A stretch of DNA of 64,000 bases from Marinicella marina (GTDB lineage: Bacteria; Pseudomonadota; Gammaproteobacteria; Xanthomonadales; Marinicellaceae): positions 62,001 to 126,000 of the forward strand of contig NZ_JASJNC010000003.1 of the NCBI RefSeq assembly GCF_030065545.1, read 5' to 3'. The notes below the pieces were generated by a model, which was not told the DNA's origin, did no database searches, and saw only the letters and a program-made list of their open reading frames with translations. The translations under genes and the position numbers were made by a program. Shown here piece by piece: positions 44,419-54,079 of this stretch; within the stretch, counting starts at the first letter, position 1, and every line of letters starts with the position of its first letter.

Positions 44419-45213
44419 TTATTCCATAGCAGCCAATTCTTCATTAACCAATTGTTTGGTCACTTCCAACACGTCGTTGCGGGTTCTCAGTGCTTTATTA
44501 TTGGGTACGAATTTACCGTTGGTGACCAAAGTAGGTGTTGAATTAACGCCCATGGCTTTAACCATTTGCATGCCCTTACGCACTTGACCATCAACCATAA
44601 AGGATTTGGCGGTAGATAAAAACTTGTCTTCATCAACACCGAATGAGCTGGCTGCCCAAGCAGCAATATCTTCGATTGATCGGAACTGCTTGCGGTGTTG
44701 GTGAATCGCCTCGAACATAGGCTCATGGGCTTTATCTACGATATCCATTGCCTCGAAAGTGTAATAAGCTTGGGCAAATGGTTCCCACTGTCGACCAAAC
44801 ACCACAGGCACACGAACTAATTTGCTGTTCTCTGGCAATTCAGCTTGTAGCTTTTTCATGAATGGTTCAAATGAGGCACAATGTGGACAGGTGTAACCAA
44901 AGAATTCATAAACAATGACTTCATCTTCAGCGCCCGTGTTATAAGCTGGGTTGATGACGCGGTAGTGAATACCTGCTTGGAAGTTTGATTTGGGTTGTTC
45001 AACCACTTTTGCCATGGCTGATTTTGCCTCATCCATGACTTTTTCCTCAGCCGTTGCTTTGGCTTGATCAATGGTTTTAGCAATTTCTTCTTTGGCTTCA
45101 GCTTGAATCGCATCTGATTGGGCTTTAACTGCTGACTTTGCTGCTTCTTGGTCGCTGGCTTGTGAGCAGCCCCAAAACAACATGACTGACAATAGTAGGG
45201 TCAATTTCTTCAT
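44419..45213 (-). CDS. DsbA-type thiol:disulfide oxidoreductase, lipoprotein
   Basis: Introduces disulfides in periplasmic proteins. 264 residues: lipobox with Cys16 (LFWGCS), a charged helical linker or coiled coil (about 22-75, many Ala/Glu/Lys), then a thioredoxin fold with active site CPHC (109-112) in FFGYTCPHCASF, the cis-Pro loop (STPTLV), and FGRQWEPFAQAYY as in DsbA. A lipid anchor on a DsbA is less usual than the soluble form. Good ribosome-binding site (ACGAGGATTAAAAATG). Confidence 0.9.
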   Translation of the reverse strand: MKKLTLLLSVMLFWGCSQASDQEAAKSAVKAQSDAIQAEAKEEIAKTIDQAKATAEEKVMDEAKSAMAKVVEQPKSNFQAGIHYRVINPAYNTGAEDEVIVYEFFGYTCPHCASFEPFMKKLQAELPENSKLVRVPVVFGRQWEPFAQAYYTFEAMDIVDKAHEPMFEAIHQHRKQFRSIEDIAAWAASSFGVDEDKFLSTAKSFMVDGQVRKGMQMVKAMGVNSTPTLVTNGKFVPNNKALRTRNDVLEVTKQLVNEELAAME

Positions 45214-45282
45214 TTTTAATCCTCGTAAATTTTTAGTGTTTGACTGACTTCAGTGATAAAAGTTTCAGTTTAATTACTGTAT

Positions 45283-45912
45283 TTATTCTGATGCTTTCAA
45301 TCCTTGGATATAACTGGAAACGGCATCAATTTCATCTTCGGTCATATAACGTGCAACGCCCGCCATCACCTTGCCATTGACATCATCAGCTCCGCCCATT
45401 TCCTGACCTGCTTTGTATGCACGCAGTTGCAATGCTGTGTAGGCCGCATGCTGGTTTGCCAATGATGGGTAACCAGTGAGTGGGATACCGTGTCCAGTGG
45501 GACCGTGACAAGACATACAAGCCGGAATATTGCGTTCTTTATCACCACCTTGGTATATTTTTCTGCCCAATTCAACCAGCTCTGGGTTGGCGGCTTTGAG
45601 GGTCATTTTTTGTTCGCTGTAATAGGCTGATAAATCTAAGATGTCTTGATCTGACAAGCCGGCAGCCATAGGGGCCATCATCGCGTTTTCACGCAAACCA
45701 TCGCGAAAGAAAGTTAAGTGACGCACCAAGTATGATTCGTGTTGGCCTGCAATACTGGGCCAAACTGGATTGACGCTGTTGCCGTCTGTGCCATGACATG
45801 CAGCACATGTGACCGACAGGGACTGACCTTTCTCGGCATCGCCTGCGGCAAAAACGTTAGCACTGATCAATATCAAAGCTGAAAACAATAATTTTTTAGT
45901 GATATGTAGCAT
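45283..45912 (-). CDS. Cytochrome c4 (diheme)
   Basis: Periplasmic electron carrier to terminal oxidases. 209 residues with signal peptide (1-22), two heme-binding sites CAACH and CMSCH at about 36 and 132, and Met ligands in the second half of each domain (MMAPMAAGL; GKVMAGVARYM). The two class I cytochrome domains in tandem are the cytochrome c4 pattern. Confidence 0.93.
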   Translation of the reverse strand: MLHITKKLLFSALILISANVFAAGDAEKGQSLSVTCAACHGTDGNSVNPVWPSIAGQHESYLVRHLTFFRDGLRENAMMAPMAAGLSDQDILDLSAYYSEQKMTLKAANPELVELGRKIYQGGDKERNIPACMSCHGPTGHGIPLTGYPSLANQHAAYTALQLRAYKAGQEMGGADDVNGKVMAGVARYMTEDEIDAVSSYIQGLKASE

Positions 45913-46196
45913 ATAAACCCCTGGTGGTTCTGTATCTTTAAAAACGCGCTATTATACAAGGAAATGCCTTGTCTGGCTTGAATTTTTCAACTGATCAAAG
46001 CTTTTAATAATTCCAATCATTAGTAAACTTTTATCACCTACAATTTTTCATGGAAAGTCTAGTTAACAAGACAATGCTACCAGGCTGCACCCTCAAACAG
46101 GTCAAGACCCGCTCGTTTTATTTCACTTCACCCAGCAAACCATATCATATTGACTGTATCTCATTTAAAATAGACGTTTTTTGAAACAACTGTTTT

Positions 46197-46802
46197 ATGT
46201 CTAATTTGTTTTCAGATTGTAAGTACCTCACCAGTGCTTATAAAATCAACCAATTACCGGATGATGAAGGCATGGAAATTGCATTTGCCGGTCGATCCAA
46301 CTCGGGTAAATCAACCACCATCAATGCATTGACCAACCACCGTGGTTTGGCCAAAGTATCGAAAACACCAGGTCGGACGCAGTTGTTCAACTGTTTCGAG
46401 TTCAAGCCAAACATGCGCTTGGTTGACTTGCCCGGCTATGGCTACGCCAAAGTGCCACTGAAGATGCGCAAACATTGGGACAAAGAAATTGAAAATTACC
46501 TGATTAATCGCGACTGCCTTATTGGCGTGGTTATCATCATGGACATTCGCCATCCAATGAAAGAGTTTGATGAACAGATGATTTCATGGGCCCATAATTC
46601 TGGCTTACATTCACATGTTCTATTGAACAAAGCAGATAAACTCAACAACAGTGAAATTAAAAAGACACTGATGAAAGTCACCAGAGAAATTGCCCGTTTC
46701 AGTGAGTCAACCACTTGCCAAGTTTTTTCCGCATTACGCAAAACCGGCCGTACTGAACTTTCACAAATTTTGACCCCTTGGTTCACAGAGGAAAACAACT
46801 GA
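46197..46802 (+). CDS. engB: EngB/YihA ribosome-biogenesis GTPase
   Basis: GTPase needed for 50S assembly. 201 residues with GRSNSGKSTTINAL (G1), the TPGRTQLFN switch (G2), DLPGYGYAKV (G3) and NKADK (G4). Signs of a normal member: no frame breaks. Start at 46197. Followed by an unknown gene and uvrD; the usual polA neighbour is absent. Confidence 0.96.
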   Translation: MSNLFSDCKYLTSAYKINQLPDDEGMEIAFAGRSNSGKSTTINALTNHRGLAKVSKTPGRTQLFNCFEFKPNMRLVDLPGYGYAKVPLKMRKHWDKEIENYLINRDCLIGVVIIMDIRHPMKEFDEQMISWAHNSGLHSHVLLNKADKLNNSEIKKTLMKVTREIARFSESTTCQVFSALRKTGRTELSQILTPWFTEENN

Positions 46803-46805
46803 TTC

Positions 46806-47909
46806 ATGGAATATAAATACCAATGCGATGGCATGATTACACTGGAATGCCAATCGCCTGTCCAACCCATTTTTGATAAACAAACTGCCAGCGAGATCAC
46901 AGCACTGGTGGCAAAAGACCTCAACGCTGTGCTGCAAATCAGCAGCCAATCAGCATTGGTGGTGTGTGGTGCAACTTATGCCACTGAACAATTATTACAA
47001 CCCAAATTTCCCATTCAAAACGCCACAGAGCAGTATGCCTCAGCCGCTTTTCAAGGCCAATTAAATACCGACCAGGTACTCTCAATCGGTGCCAATGACG
47101 GATTGATGCCAGCCGGCTTACAACCGAACCCAAGCCAACAAAACTTGATACACTTGCCATTTTGTTTGTTCACCAACGATGCTGATTTGGCCACCCGTTT
47201 TGAGGGTGATCTGATGCACAAAGGCATGCTACCACCACCCACCTATGAGCTGCTCAATGGCCTGATAGACAGCACCATCAACCATGCCAACTACATGACA
47301 TATTTGGACTTGATAGCGATGATGCACAATCATTTTGAGCAACTAGGTTTGAGCCATTTATGGGAACTGATAGAGGCAGCTTTGGTCAATGATGCACCCA
47401 AAAAAGCACTGGTTACACAGACCCACAATCACTTTTATTTAGTTGACCACCTGTTGTTCACGCCCTATTTTTCATGGGCACAATTCAAACAGTACTTCGC
47501 AGCCAGTAGCACAACTGACTACATCAACTGGCTGATGGCCCAACGCTTGTCCTTGGGTGCTTTTGCAGTCCATGGCCTTGAGATCAAAGCATTCAAAGCC
47601 GAAAACTGGCCGATTGATGGTGATAAAGTGTGCCTTGGCAGTTTCGAAAAACAGCGCATCAAACAAACTTTCTGGCAACATCCGATTGAAGCCACGCCTG
47701 AGATGCCCAACCAAGTCATTTATTTTGAGGATCCTCAAGCAGGAGTGGTGGCTGTCAGCTTGCCATTGGACGATAACCAATGTTTGATTTATTACCCCAT
47801 CACGCCACAAGGGCTGGCAGCAATTGAACAAGAAATTGCAAGCAAGCGCGGTAACGAATACCAAAAAAACACGGTTGAATTTATCACCAATTCGGATTGG
47901 CTGACATGA
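46806..47909 (+). CDS. Conserved-looking hypothetical protein
   Basis: 367 residues, soluble, no signal peptide. Mixed alpha/beta by appearance; no catalytic motif recognised. Starts three bases after engB and overlaps the uvrD start (ATGA), so it is part of a tight operon with both, which supports a real gene with a housekeeping-like role. Function not known. Confidence 0.6.
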   Translation: MEYKYQCDGMITLECQSPVQPIFDKQTASEITALVAKDLNAVLQISSQSALVVCGATYATEQLLQPKFPIQNATEQYASAAFQGQLNTDQVLSIGANDGLMPAGLQPNPSQQNLIHLPFCLFTNDADLATRFEGDLMHKGMLPPPTYELLNGLIDSTINHANYMTYLDLIAMMHNHFEQLGLSHLWELIEAALVNDAPKKALVTQTHNHFYLVDHLLFTPYFSWAQFKQYFAASSTTDYINWLMAQRLSLGAFAVHGLEIKAFKAENWPIDGDKVCLGSFEKQRIKQTFWQHPIEATPEMPNQVIYFEDPQAGVVAVSLPLDDNQCLIYYPITPQGLAAIEQEIASKRGNEYQKNTVEFITNSDWLT

Positions 47910-50107
47910 CACTTAACACCGATGACATATTAAAAAACCTCAATGAAAACCAGGCTGAGGCAGTTACCACCGACGCCCAACATGCGCTGGTTTTGGCCGG
48001 TGCTGGCAGCGGTAAAACACGGGTCTTGGTGCATCGCATTGCTTGGTTGATTTCAGCAGAGTTTGTTTCACCTTACAGCATCCTGGCGGTAACCTTCACC
48101 AACAAAGCTGCGGCAGAAATGCGCAACCGCATCGCCTTTATGTTGAAACGTGAAATTCGTGACATGTGGATTGGCACCTTCCATGGCATTGCTTTGAAAC
48201 TGCTACAAATCAATACCGAAGCAGCCGGTTTACCGAAAAACTTTCAAATCCTCGATTCTGATGATCAGTACCGCTTGATTCGTCGCTGTCTGGCTGATTT
48301 AGAGTTGGATGAAAAACAGTGGCCACCGAGAACAGTTCAAGCATTTATTAATGACAAGAAAAATGATGGCTTGCGGGCCCATGAAGTTGATGATTATGGT
48401 GATTTCAACAACCAAACACTGATCAAAGTTTTTGGCCATTATGATGACCACTGTCAACGTGCTGGCTTGGTGGACTTTTCTGAGATGCTGCTTCGAGCCC
48501 ATGAGCTGTTATTGAATAATGATGAGGTTTTGAGTAAATACCGCCAGCGCTTTTCACACATATTAGTTGACGAGTTCCAAGATACCAATGCCATTCAATC
48601 TGCATTCATTCAATTGTTGGCCGGTAAAAACAACAAAGTACTGGTGGTGGGTGATGATGATCAGTCTATTTATGCTTGGCGTGGTGCCAAAGTAGATCAC
48701 ATACTGGACTTCCAAAACTTATACGCCAACACCGCCATGTATAAACTGGAACAGAATTACCGCTCTACGCAAAATATCCTGGATGCGGCCAATGGTGTGA
48801 TTGCCAATAACAAAAAACGCTTGGGTAAAAACCTTTGGTCAGCGCAAGAAAAAGGTGACTTGGTGGCCGTTTATGGCTCGCATTCGGAATTTGATGAGGC
48901 TTTTTTTGTCGGCGAAACCATTGAAGGGTTATTGGCTGAGGCCACCCGTGCCGATGACATCGCCATCTTGTATCGTTCCAACGCCCAATCACGCTTGCTG
49001 GAGGAAGCACTACTCAAGCGCAGCATCCCTTATCAGATATACGGTGGCTTGCGCTTCTTTGAACGATTGGAGATCAAAGACGTGCTGGCCTATGCCCGTT
49101 TGGTCAATAACCGCCATGATGACATCGGTTTCGAACGGGTCATCAACACCCCGACCCGCGGCATGGGTTTAAAAACCATCAACTTGATTCGCAACTACGC
49201 ACAAATGGAACAAAGTAGTCTGTGGCAATCGGGTAAAAAACTACTGGAAGCTGGTAAACTCAGCAACCGAGCAGCAACCTCGCTGGCAGCGTTCAACAAC
49301 CTGATTGATGAACTGGAAGACAACAGTTTTACTGGTGAAGATAACGAGCAAAACCTGGCTAATTTATTCAGTGACATCATTGAGCGCACGGCACTGAAAG
49401 ACCACTACCTCAAAGAACCACCGGAAAAAGCCCAAACACGTCTGGAAAACTTAGACGAACTGATCAATGCTGCAGAAATGTTCGAGGTCACCGATGAAGA
49501 CTTGGCCTTGGGATTAACGCCCTTGGCCGCCTTTTTGGCCCAAGTCAGCTTGGATGCTGGAGATACCACCAAAGTCAACGAGCCACATGTTCAATTAATG
49601 ACTTTACACTCAGCCAAAGGTCTTGAGTTTCCGGTGGTATTTATTGTTGGTATGGAGCAAGGTTTGTTTCCCCATCAGAATTCAATGGAAGACCACAACA
49701 AACTACAAGAAGAACGCCGCTTGGCCTATGTTGGCATCACTCGGGCCGAACAAAAACTGTTCCTCAGCTATGCCACATCAAGGCGCATGCGCGGCAAAAT
49801 CAACGCTTGCCAACCCTCACAATTCCTGCGTGAAATACCCAAAGACTTGGTCAAACAAATGCGCGGCAACATTCACCCAACCACCTACAGCAGCAGTCCC
49901 GGGATCAACACCCCATATCAGTCCCAAACCCAAAGCGCCAACGATTCACCCTACCAGCTGGGTCAAACCGTCAAGCACAAAAGCTTCGGCGAAGGTGTGA
50001 TCACCGACATGAGTGGCAAAGGCGACTACCTGCAAGTATTGGTGCAGTTCAATGATTTTGGACCGAAAGTGTTGGCGGTGAAGTTTGCTAAGTTGGAAGT
50101 GATTTAA
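47906..50107 (+). CDS. uvrD: UvrD, DNA helicase II
   Basis: 3'-5' SF1A helicase in nucleotide excision and mismatch repair. 733 residues from ATG 47906 (E. coli 720). LNENQAEAVTT (Q motif), AGAGSGKTRVLVHRI (Walker A), VDEFQDTN (motif II), GDDDQSIYAWRGA (motif III), LEQNYRST (IV), TLHSAKGLEFPVVF (V), and EERRLAYVGITRAEQKL (VI), followed by the C-terminal tudor-like domain (LGQTVKHKSFGEG). The final domain favours UvrD over Rep or PcrA-like proteins. Confidence 0.94.
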   Translation: MTLNTDDILKNLNENQAEAVTTDAQHALVLAGAGSGKTRVLVHRIAWLISAEFVSPYSILAVTFTNKAAAEMRNRIAFMLKREIRDMWIGTFHGIALKLLQINTEAAGLPKNFQILDSDDQYRLIRRCLADLELDEKQWPPRTVQAFINDKKNDGLRAHEVDDYGDFNNQTLIKVFGHYDDHCQRAGLVDFSEMLLRAHELLLNNDEVLSKYRQRFSHILVDEFQDTNAIQSAFIQLLAGKNNKVLVVGDDDQSIYAWRGAKVDHILDFQNLYANTAMYKLEQNYRSTQNILDAANGVIANNKKRLGKNLWSAQEKGDLVAVYGSHSEFDEAFFVGETIEGLLAEATRADDIAILYRSNAQSRLLEEALLKRSIPYQIYGGLRFFERLEIKDVLAYARLVNNRHDDIGFERVINTPTRGMGLKTINLIRNYAQMEQSSLWQSGKKLLEAGKLSNRAATSLAAFNNLIDELEDNSFTGEDNEQNLANLFSDIIERTALKDHYLKEPPEKAQTRLENLDELINAAEMFEVTDEDLALGLTPLAAFLAQVSLDAGDTTKVNEPHVQLMTLHSAKGLEFPVVFIVGMEQGLFPHQNSMEDHNKLQEERRLAYVGITRAEQKLFLSYATSRRMRGKINACQPSQFLREIPKDLVKQMRGNIHPTTYSSSPGINTPYQSQTQSANDSPYQLGQTVKHKSFGEGVITDMSGKGDYLQVLVQFNDFGPKVLAVKFAKLEVI

Positions 50108-50172
50108 TTTCAATGATTCCTTCAATTCAGCAGTGAAACGTTTTGCTTAGTATTATTTAGCCCAACACCATT

Positions 50173-50191
50173 GCAAACAAGAATCATTATC
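50173..50191. promoter_or_regulatory. Candidate Fur box
   Basis: GCAAACAAG AATCATTATC matches the 19-base Fur consensus at 14 of 19 positions, with the right half perfect. It lies about 40-55 bases upstream of the iron transporter's likely start, among AT-rich promoter-like sequence (for example TTTATTATAATCAATA). Supports iron-repressed control of the three-gene operon. Confidence 0.55.
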
Positions 50192-50228
50192 AATTAAAAT
50201 GGTCGCTTTTATTATAATCAATATCCTC

Positions 50229-51263
50229 ATGCAATCACTTCGCCTGTTTAAATCGGTATTATTTATTGTGGCTGCTGGCCTGATCTTGACTGGTTGTGCC
50301 CAAGTCGCTGATCCAGAGGTCAACGTATACTCTTCACGCAAAGAAGCTTTGATCAAGCCAGCTTTAGATAAATTCACCGCGGCCACCGGCATCAAAGTGA
50401 ATTTAGTGACCGGCAAAGACGATGCCTTGATTGAACGTTTGAAAGCAGAAGGTGCTGCCTCACCGGCAGATGTGCTCATTACTGTCGATGCCGGTCGTTT
50501 GTATCGTGCCAAGTCTTTCGGTTTGACTCAAGCCATTGACAGCCCATCCTTACAAAATGCCATACCAGCAGCTTTTCGTGACCCTGAAAACCACTGGTTT
50601 GGTTTGTCCTTGCGTGCTCGCCCTATCATGTACGCCAAGGACCGAGTTAACCCCAGCGAATTAGAAAGCTATGCCTCATTGACTACAGATAAGTGGTTGG
50701 GTAAGGTTTGTATCCGTTCATCAGGTAACATTTATAACCAGTCATTGGTGGCATCAATGGTTGCCAGCATGGGCACTGCAGCGGTGGAGTCCTGGGCCAA
50801 AGGCTTGGTTAAAAATTTCGCGCGCAAACCAGTGGGTGGAGATCGCGACCAAATCAAAGCAATCGCTGCTGGTCAATGCGATGTGGCCATAGCCAATACT
50901 TATTACTTGTTTGGCATGCTGCAATCTGATGATCCTGAACAAGTGGCCGCCGCTGAACAAATAGGCGTGTTCTGGCCCAACCAGAATGACCGTGGGACTC
51001 ACGTCAATGTATCAGGCATCGCCGTGACTCAAGCCGCCAAAAACAAAGACCATGCACAGCAGTTGTTGGAATTCCTGGCTCAGGACGAAACCCAAAGCTG
51101 GTATGCCAACGTCAATGGCGAATATCCAGTTAAGGACAACATTGAAGCCCATCCTTTGTTGGTTGAATGGGGTCAATTCAAAAAAGATGCATTGAATTTA
51201 GCAAAACTCGGTGAATTAAACAGTGAAGCAGTTAAAATCATGGATCGTGCAGGCTGGCCTTGA
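50229..51263 (+). CDS. Fe(III) ABC transporter substrate-binding lipoprotein
   Basis: Binds ferric iron in the periplasm and hands it to the permease. 344 residues from ATG 50229; lipobox LILTGC with Cys about 22, so membrane-anchored (most FbpA proteins are soluble). Features of the family: VNVYSSRKEALIKP at the start, and the iron-binding tyrosine pair in ANTYYLFGML near the middle, with VGGDRDQIKAI before it. First gene of the permease/ATPase operon; a candidate Fur site precedes it. Confidence 0.92.
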   Translation: MQSLRLFKSVLFIVAAGLILTGCAQVADPEVNVYSSRKEALIKPALDKFTAATGIKVNLVTGKDDALIERLKAEGAASPADVLITVDAGRLYRAKSFGLTQAIDSPSLQNAIPAAFRDPENHWFGLSLRARPIMYAKDRVNPSELESYASLTTDKWLGKVCIRSSGNIYNQSLVASMVASMGTAAVESWAKGLVKNFARKPVGGDRDQIKAIAAGQCDVAIANTYYLFGMLQSDDPEQVAAAEQIGVFWPNQNDRGTHVNVSGIAVTQAAKNKDHAQQLLEFLAQDETQSWYANVNGEYPVKDNIEAHPLLVEWGQFKKDALNLAKLGELNSEAVKIMDRAGWP

Positions 51264-51315
51264 TTGATGATGGCCCATGTGGCCTGATTGTTATCACTCC
51301 TGACAAAACAGTAAC

Positions 51316-52953
51316 TTGAAAAAACCACTCTTCACTGCTGACAAAATGGTGTGGCTGATTGCCCTGTTTTTTTGCCTGCCATTCATGGCTTTGCTGTTGC
51401 AGCTTTTTGTTTCTGAAGCGGCTATTTGGCAGCACCTCACAACCACAGTCCTGCCCACTTACCTGTCCCAATCATTGTTGTTATTGGCTTGGGTTGCACT
51501 GGGTACTTTACTGATTGGTGTGAGTACCGCATGGCTGGTTGCCAGTCATGATTTCCCAGGTCGGACTTATTTTCAGTGGTTGTTGATCCTACCTATGGCG
51601 ATGCCTGCCTATATTGTTGCTTACGCTTACACTTGGTGGTTGGATGTGGCCGGTCCTATACAGACTGCATTGCGCAGTCATTTTGACTGGTCATTCAGTG
51701 ACTATTACTTTCCCAATATCCGATCATTTTCAGGGGCTGTGGTGGTTTTGACCTTGGTGCTGTATCCATACGTTTATCTGTTGGCCAGAGCGGCCTTTCA
51801 AAAACAAACGAAAACCCTGTCTGAAGTCCATCAACTGAGTGGTGGTAGCACCACCAGCTTTTTTTATCGGGTGGCATTGCCATTGGCCAGACCGGCTATA
51901 TTCGGCGGCCTGGCATTGGTCATGATGGAAACATTGGCTGATTACGGCACAGTTCAGTATTTTGGCGTCAACACATTGACCACCGGCATCCTCAAGACAT
52001 GGTTTGGTTTGGGGTCACTTTCAGGAGCGGCGCAAATTGCGATGTTGTTGTTGACCATGGTCATCCTGGTGATGCTGTTAGAAAAAGTTTGGCGCGGACA
52101 GGCCAAATACGATACCGCCAACAACACTGGCACCACACAACTGAGATCAATCAATTCAAGCTGCAAAAAGTGGCTGGCCAGTTGCTGGTGTATGTTGGTG
52201 GTTGTACTCGGTTTTGTCTTGCCTGCCACGTTATTGGTTGTTATGGCATTCAAGTCACAAATTGCCAGTTGGTACCATGATTTCCTCTCGGTGACCATCG
52301 ACACTTTATGGCTGGCAGGAATCACAGCGCTGATTACAGTCGGCGCGGCATTGGTATTGATGTATGTGAAAAGAATTCACCACGGTACTTCCCATCGCGC
52401 AGTAATCCAAGCCATGAGTCTTGGTTATGCCATCCCGGGCTTGGTCATTGCGGTGGGTGTGACCATTGCTTTTGGCTGGCTGGATCAAGGCTTTAACTCG
52501 ATCAGGTCAATGTTCTCAAATGCCTCACCAGTGCTCTTTTTCAGTGGTGGTTTCTTGGCATTGATAACGGCCTACGTGATGCGCTTTTTAGCCGTTGCCA
52601 TTCAGCCCATTGATGCTGCTTACCAGAGTATCAGACCACATTTAGATGAAGCCAGTTTGCTCACTGGCAAAAACAGCTCACAAACATTCAGACAGATTCA
52701 CATGCCGCTGTTAAAGAGCAGTGTATGGACTGCAATGTTATTGGTTTTTGTGGATTTATTGAAAGAGTTACCAGCCACATTGGTGTTGCGACCATTTAAT
52801 TTTAATACCTTGGCGGTTAAGGCCTATGAACTGGCCTCAGATGAACGCCTGGCTGATGCTGCCATACCCGCACTGAGTATCGTTGCTGTTGGACTGATAC
52901 CTGTGTTATTGTTGAACCAAAGAATCAATGCTGCCCATGACAACCATGCTTAA
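51316..52953 (+). CDS. Fe(III) ABC transporter permease (fused 2-domain type)
   Basis: 545 residues with about twelve membrane helices in two halves, each with the EAA-like loop (FYRVALPLARPAIFGG; FRQIHMPLLKSSVWTA). A single long permease of this type, rather than two subunits, is the FbpB/SfuB pattern. The ORF starts with TTG at 51316; the next in-frame ATG is codon 12 and would still leave the first helix. The stop lies in the start region of the ATPase gene. Confidence 0.93.
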   Translation: MKKPLFTADKMVWLIALFFCLPFMALLLQLFVSEAAIWQHLTTTVLPTYLSQSLLLLAWVALGTLLIGVSTAWLVASHDFPGRTYFQWLLILPMAMPAYIVAYAYTWWLDVAGPIQTALRSHFDWSFSDYYFPNIRSFSGAVVVLTLVLYPYVYLLARAAFQKQTKTLSEVHQLSGGSTTSFFYRVALPLARPAIFGGLALVMMETLADYGTVQYFGVNTLTTGILKTWFGLGSLSGAAQIAMLLLTMVILVMLLEKVWRGQAKYDTANNTGTTQLRSINSSCKKWLASCWCMLVVVLGFVLPATLLVVMAFKSQIASWYHDFLSVTIDTLWLAGITALITVGAALVLMYVKRIHHGTSHRAVIQAMSLGYAIPGLVIAVGVTIAFGWLDQGFNSIRSMFSNASPVLFFSGGFLALITAYVMRFLAVAIQPIDAAYQSIRPHLDEASLLTGKNSSQTFRQIHMPLLKSSVWTAMLLVFVDLLKELPATLVLRPFNFNTLAVKAYELASDERLADAAIPALSIVAVGLIPVLLLNQRINAAHDNHA

Positions 52954-53971
52954 CCTCAATTCAGTAGCCTTCTCATACGGTCACCAAAGTGTACTGGATG
53001 ACATCAGTTTGAACATTGAAACTGGACAAATTGCCTGTTTGTTAGGCCCCAGTGGTTGTGGCAAAAGCACCCTGCTGCGCTTGATTGCAGGTTTTGAACA
53101 GCCCCAAAACGGCGAAATCAGAATTGCTGCAAAACTAGTGGCCAATAACAGTCACTCGATTGCGCCACAAAACCGACAAGTGGGTATGCTGTTTCAAGAT
53201 TTGGCTTTGTTTCCACATTTAAGTGTCACTCAAAACATTGCTTTTGGCTTGCACCAGCTGAGCCAATCTGAACAGCAACATAGGGTCGATGAACTATTGC
53301 AGTTGTGCCGCTTACAAGCCTTTAAGTCGCGCTACCCACATCAATTATCAGGCGGCCAGAAGCAGCGTGTAGCTTTGGCACGGGCCATGGCCCCCAAACC
53401 CAACTTGATTTTATTGGATGAGCCTTTCTCAAGTGTCGAGACTGGTTTACAAAGCGAGTTGGTGCATGAAGTCAAAAGCATGCTCCAAGCCGATCAATCA
53501 ACTGCTTTGTGGGTCACCCACTCGCTGGATGAAGCCTTTGCTGTGGCCGACCAAATGGGAGTGATTTTAGGTGGAAAACTGTTACAGTGGGCGAAACCTC
53601 AAGAACTTTATGACCAACCTGCACATCCCGATGTCATCAGTTTTCTTAACCATGCGAATCTAATCAGTGGCGACATCAAGCAAGATGGTTCAATTGAGAC
53701 GCCACTGGGTTGTTTTGTTTTAAATAACCAAGCTGATTTTAAGACACAAGATTGTGCTCAAATCGGTGTACAAAAAAGACAAATTCATATTCATCCAGCC
53801 GGCACACCCAATGCCACCATCATCCAATCGGTATACCAAGGCGGACAATACGTATTAACAGCTGTATTGAACAACAAAGACAGCATTCAACTATTTCATC
53901 CATCGCCCGTTGAATCAGGCAGCCAAGTTCATCTGAAAATTGAACACGAATCAAATTTTCGGGGCTTTTAA
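52937..53971 (+). CDS. Fe(III) ABC transporter ATP-binding protein
   Basis: 344 residues from ATG 52937 (a second ATG at 52949 is also possible). ABC motifs in order: Walker A GPSGCGKST, Q-loop LFQDLALFPH, signature LSGGQKQRVALARAM, Walker B LILLDEPF, and H-loop WVTHSLDEAF; then a C-terminal TOBE-like regulatory domain. FbpC-type. Overlaps the end of the permease gene, so coupled. Confidence 0.94.
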   Translation: MTTMLNLNSVAFSYGHQSVLDDISLNIETGQIACLLGPSGCGKSTLLRLIAGFEQPQNGEIRIAAKLVANNSHSIAPQNRQVGMLFQDLALFPHLSVTQNIAFGLHQLSQSEQQHRVDELLQLCRLQAFKSRYPHQLSGGQKQRVALARAMAPKPNLILLDEPFSSVETGLQSELVHEVKSMLQADQSTALWVTHSLDEAFAVADQMGVILGGKLLQWAKPQELYDQPAHPDVISFLNHANLISGDIKQDGSIETPLGCFVLNNQADFKTQDCAQIGVQKRQIHIHPAGTPNATIIQSVYQGGQYVLTAVLNNKDSIQLFHPSPVESGSQVHLKIEHESNFRGF

Positions 53972-54079
53972 GCACCTAAAATACATCCACACTTTAATTA
54001 TTTTGTTGAAATAGTTGCATGAATACCGATAATATCAGTCTCATTTCAAAGGAATAACCCCAAAAACATGGAGCATACA

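Noticed and set aside
45913..46196. Possible Spot 42-like small RNA before engB
   Set aside because: In enterobacteria spf lies between polA and engB, but this gap shows no Spot 42 core or hairpin-plus-T-run at its end, and polA is absent.
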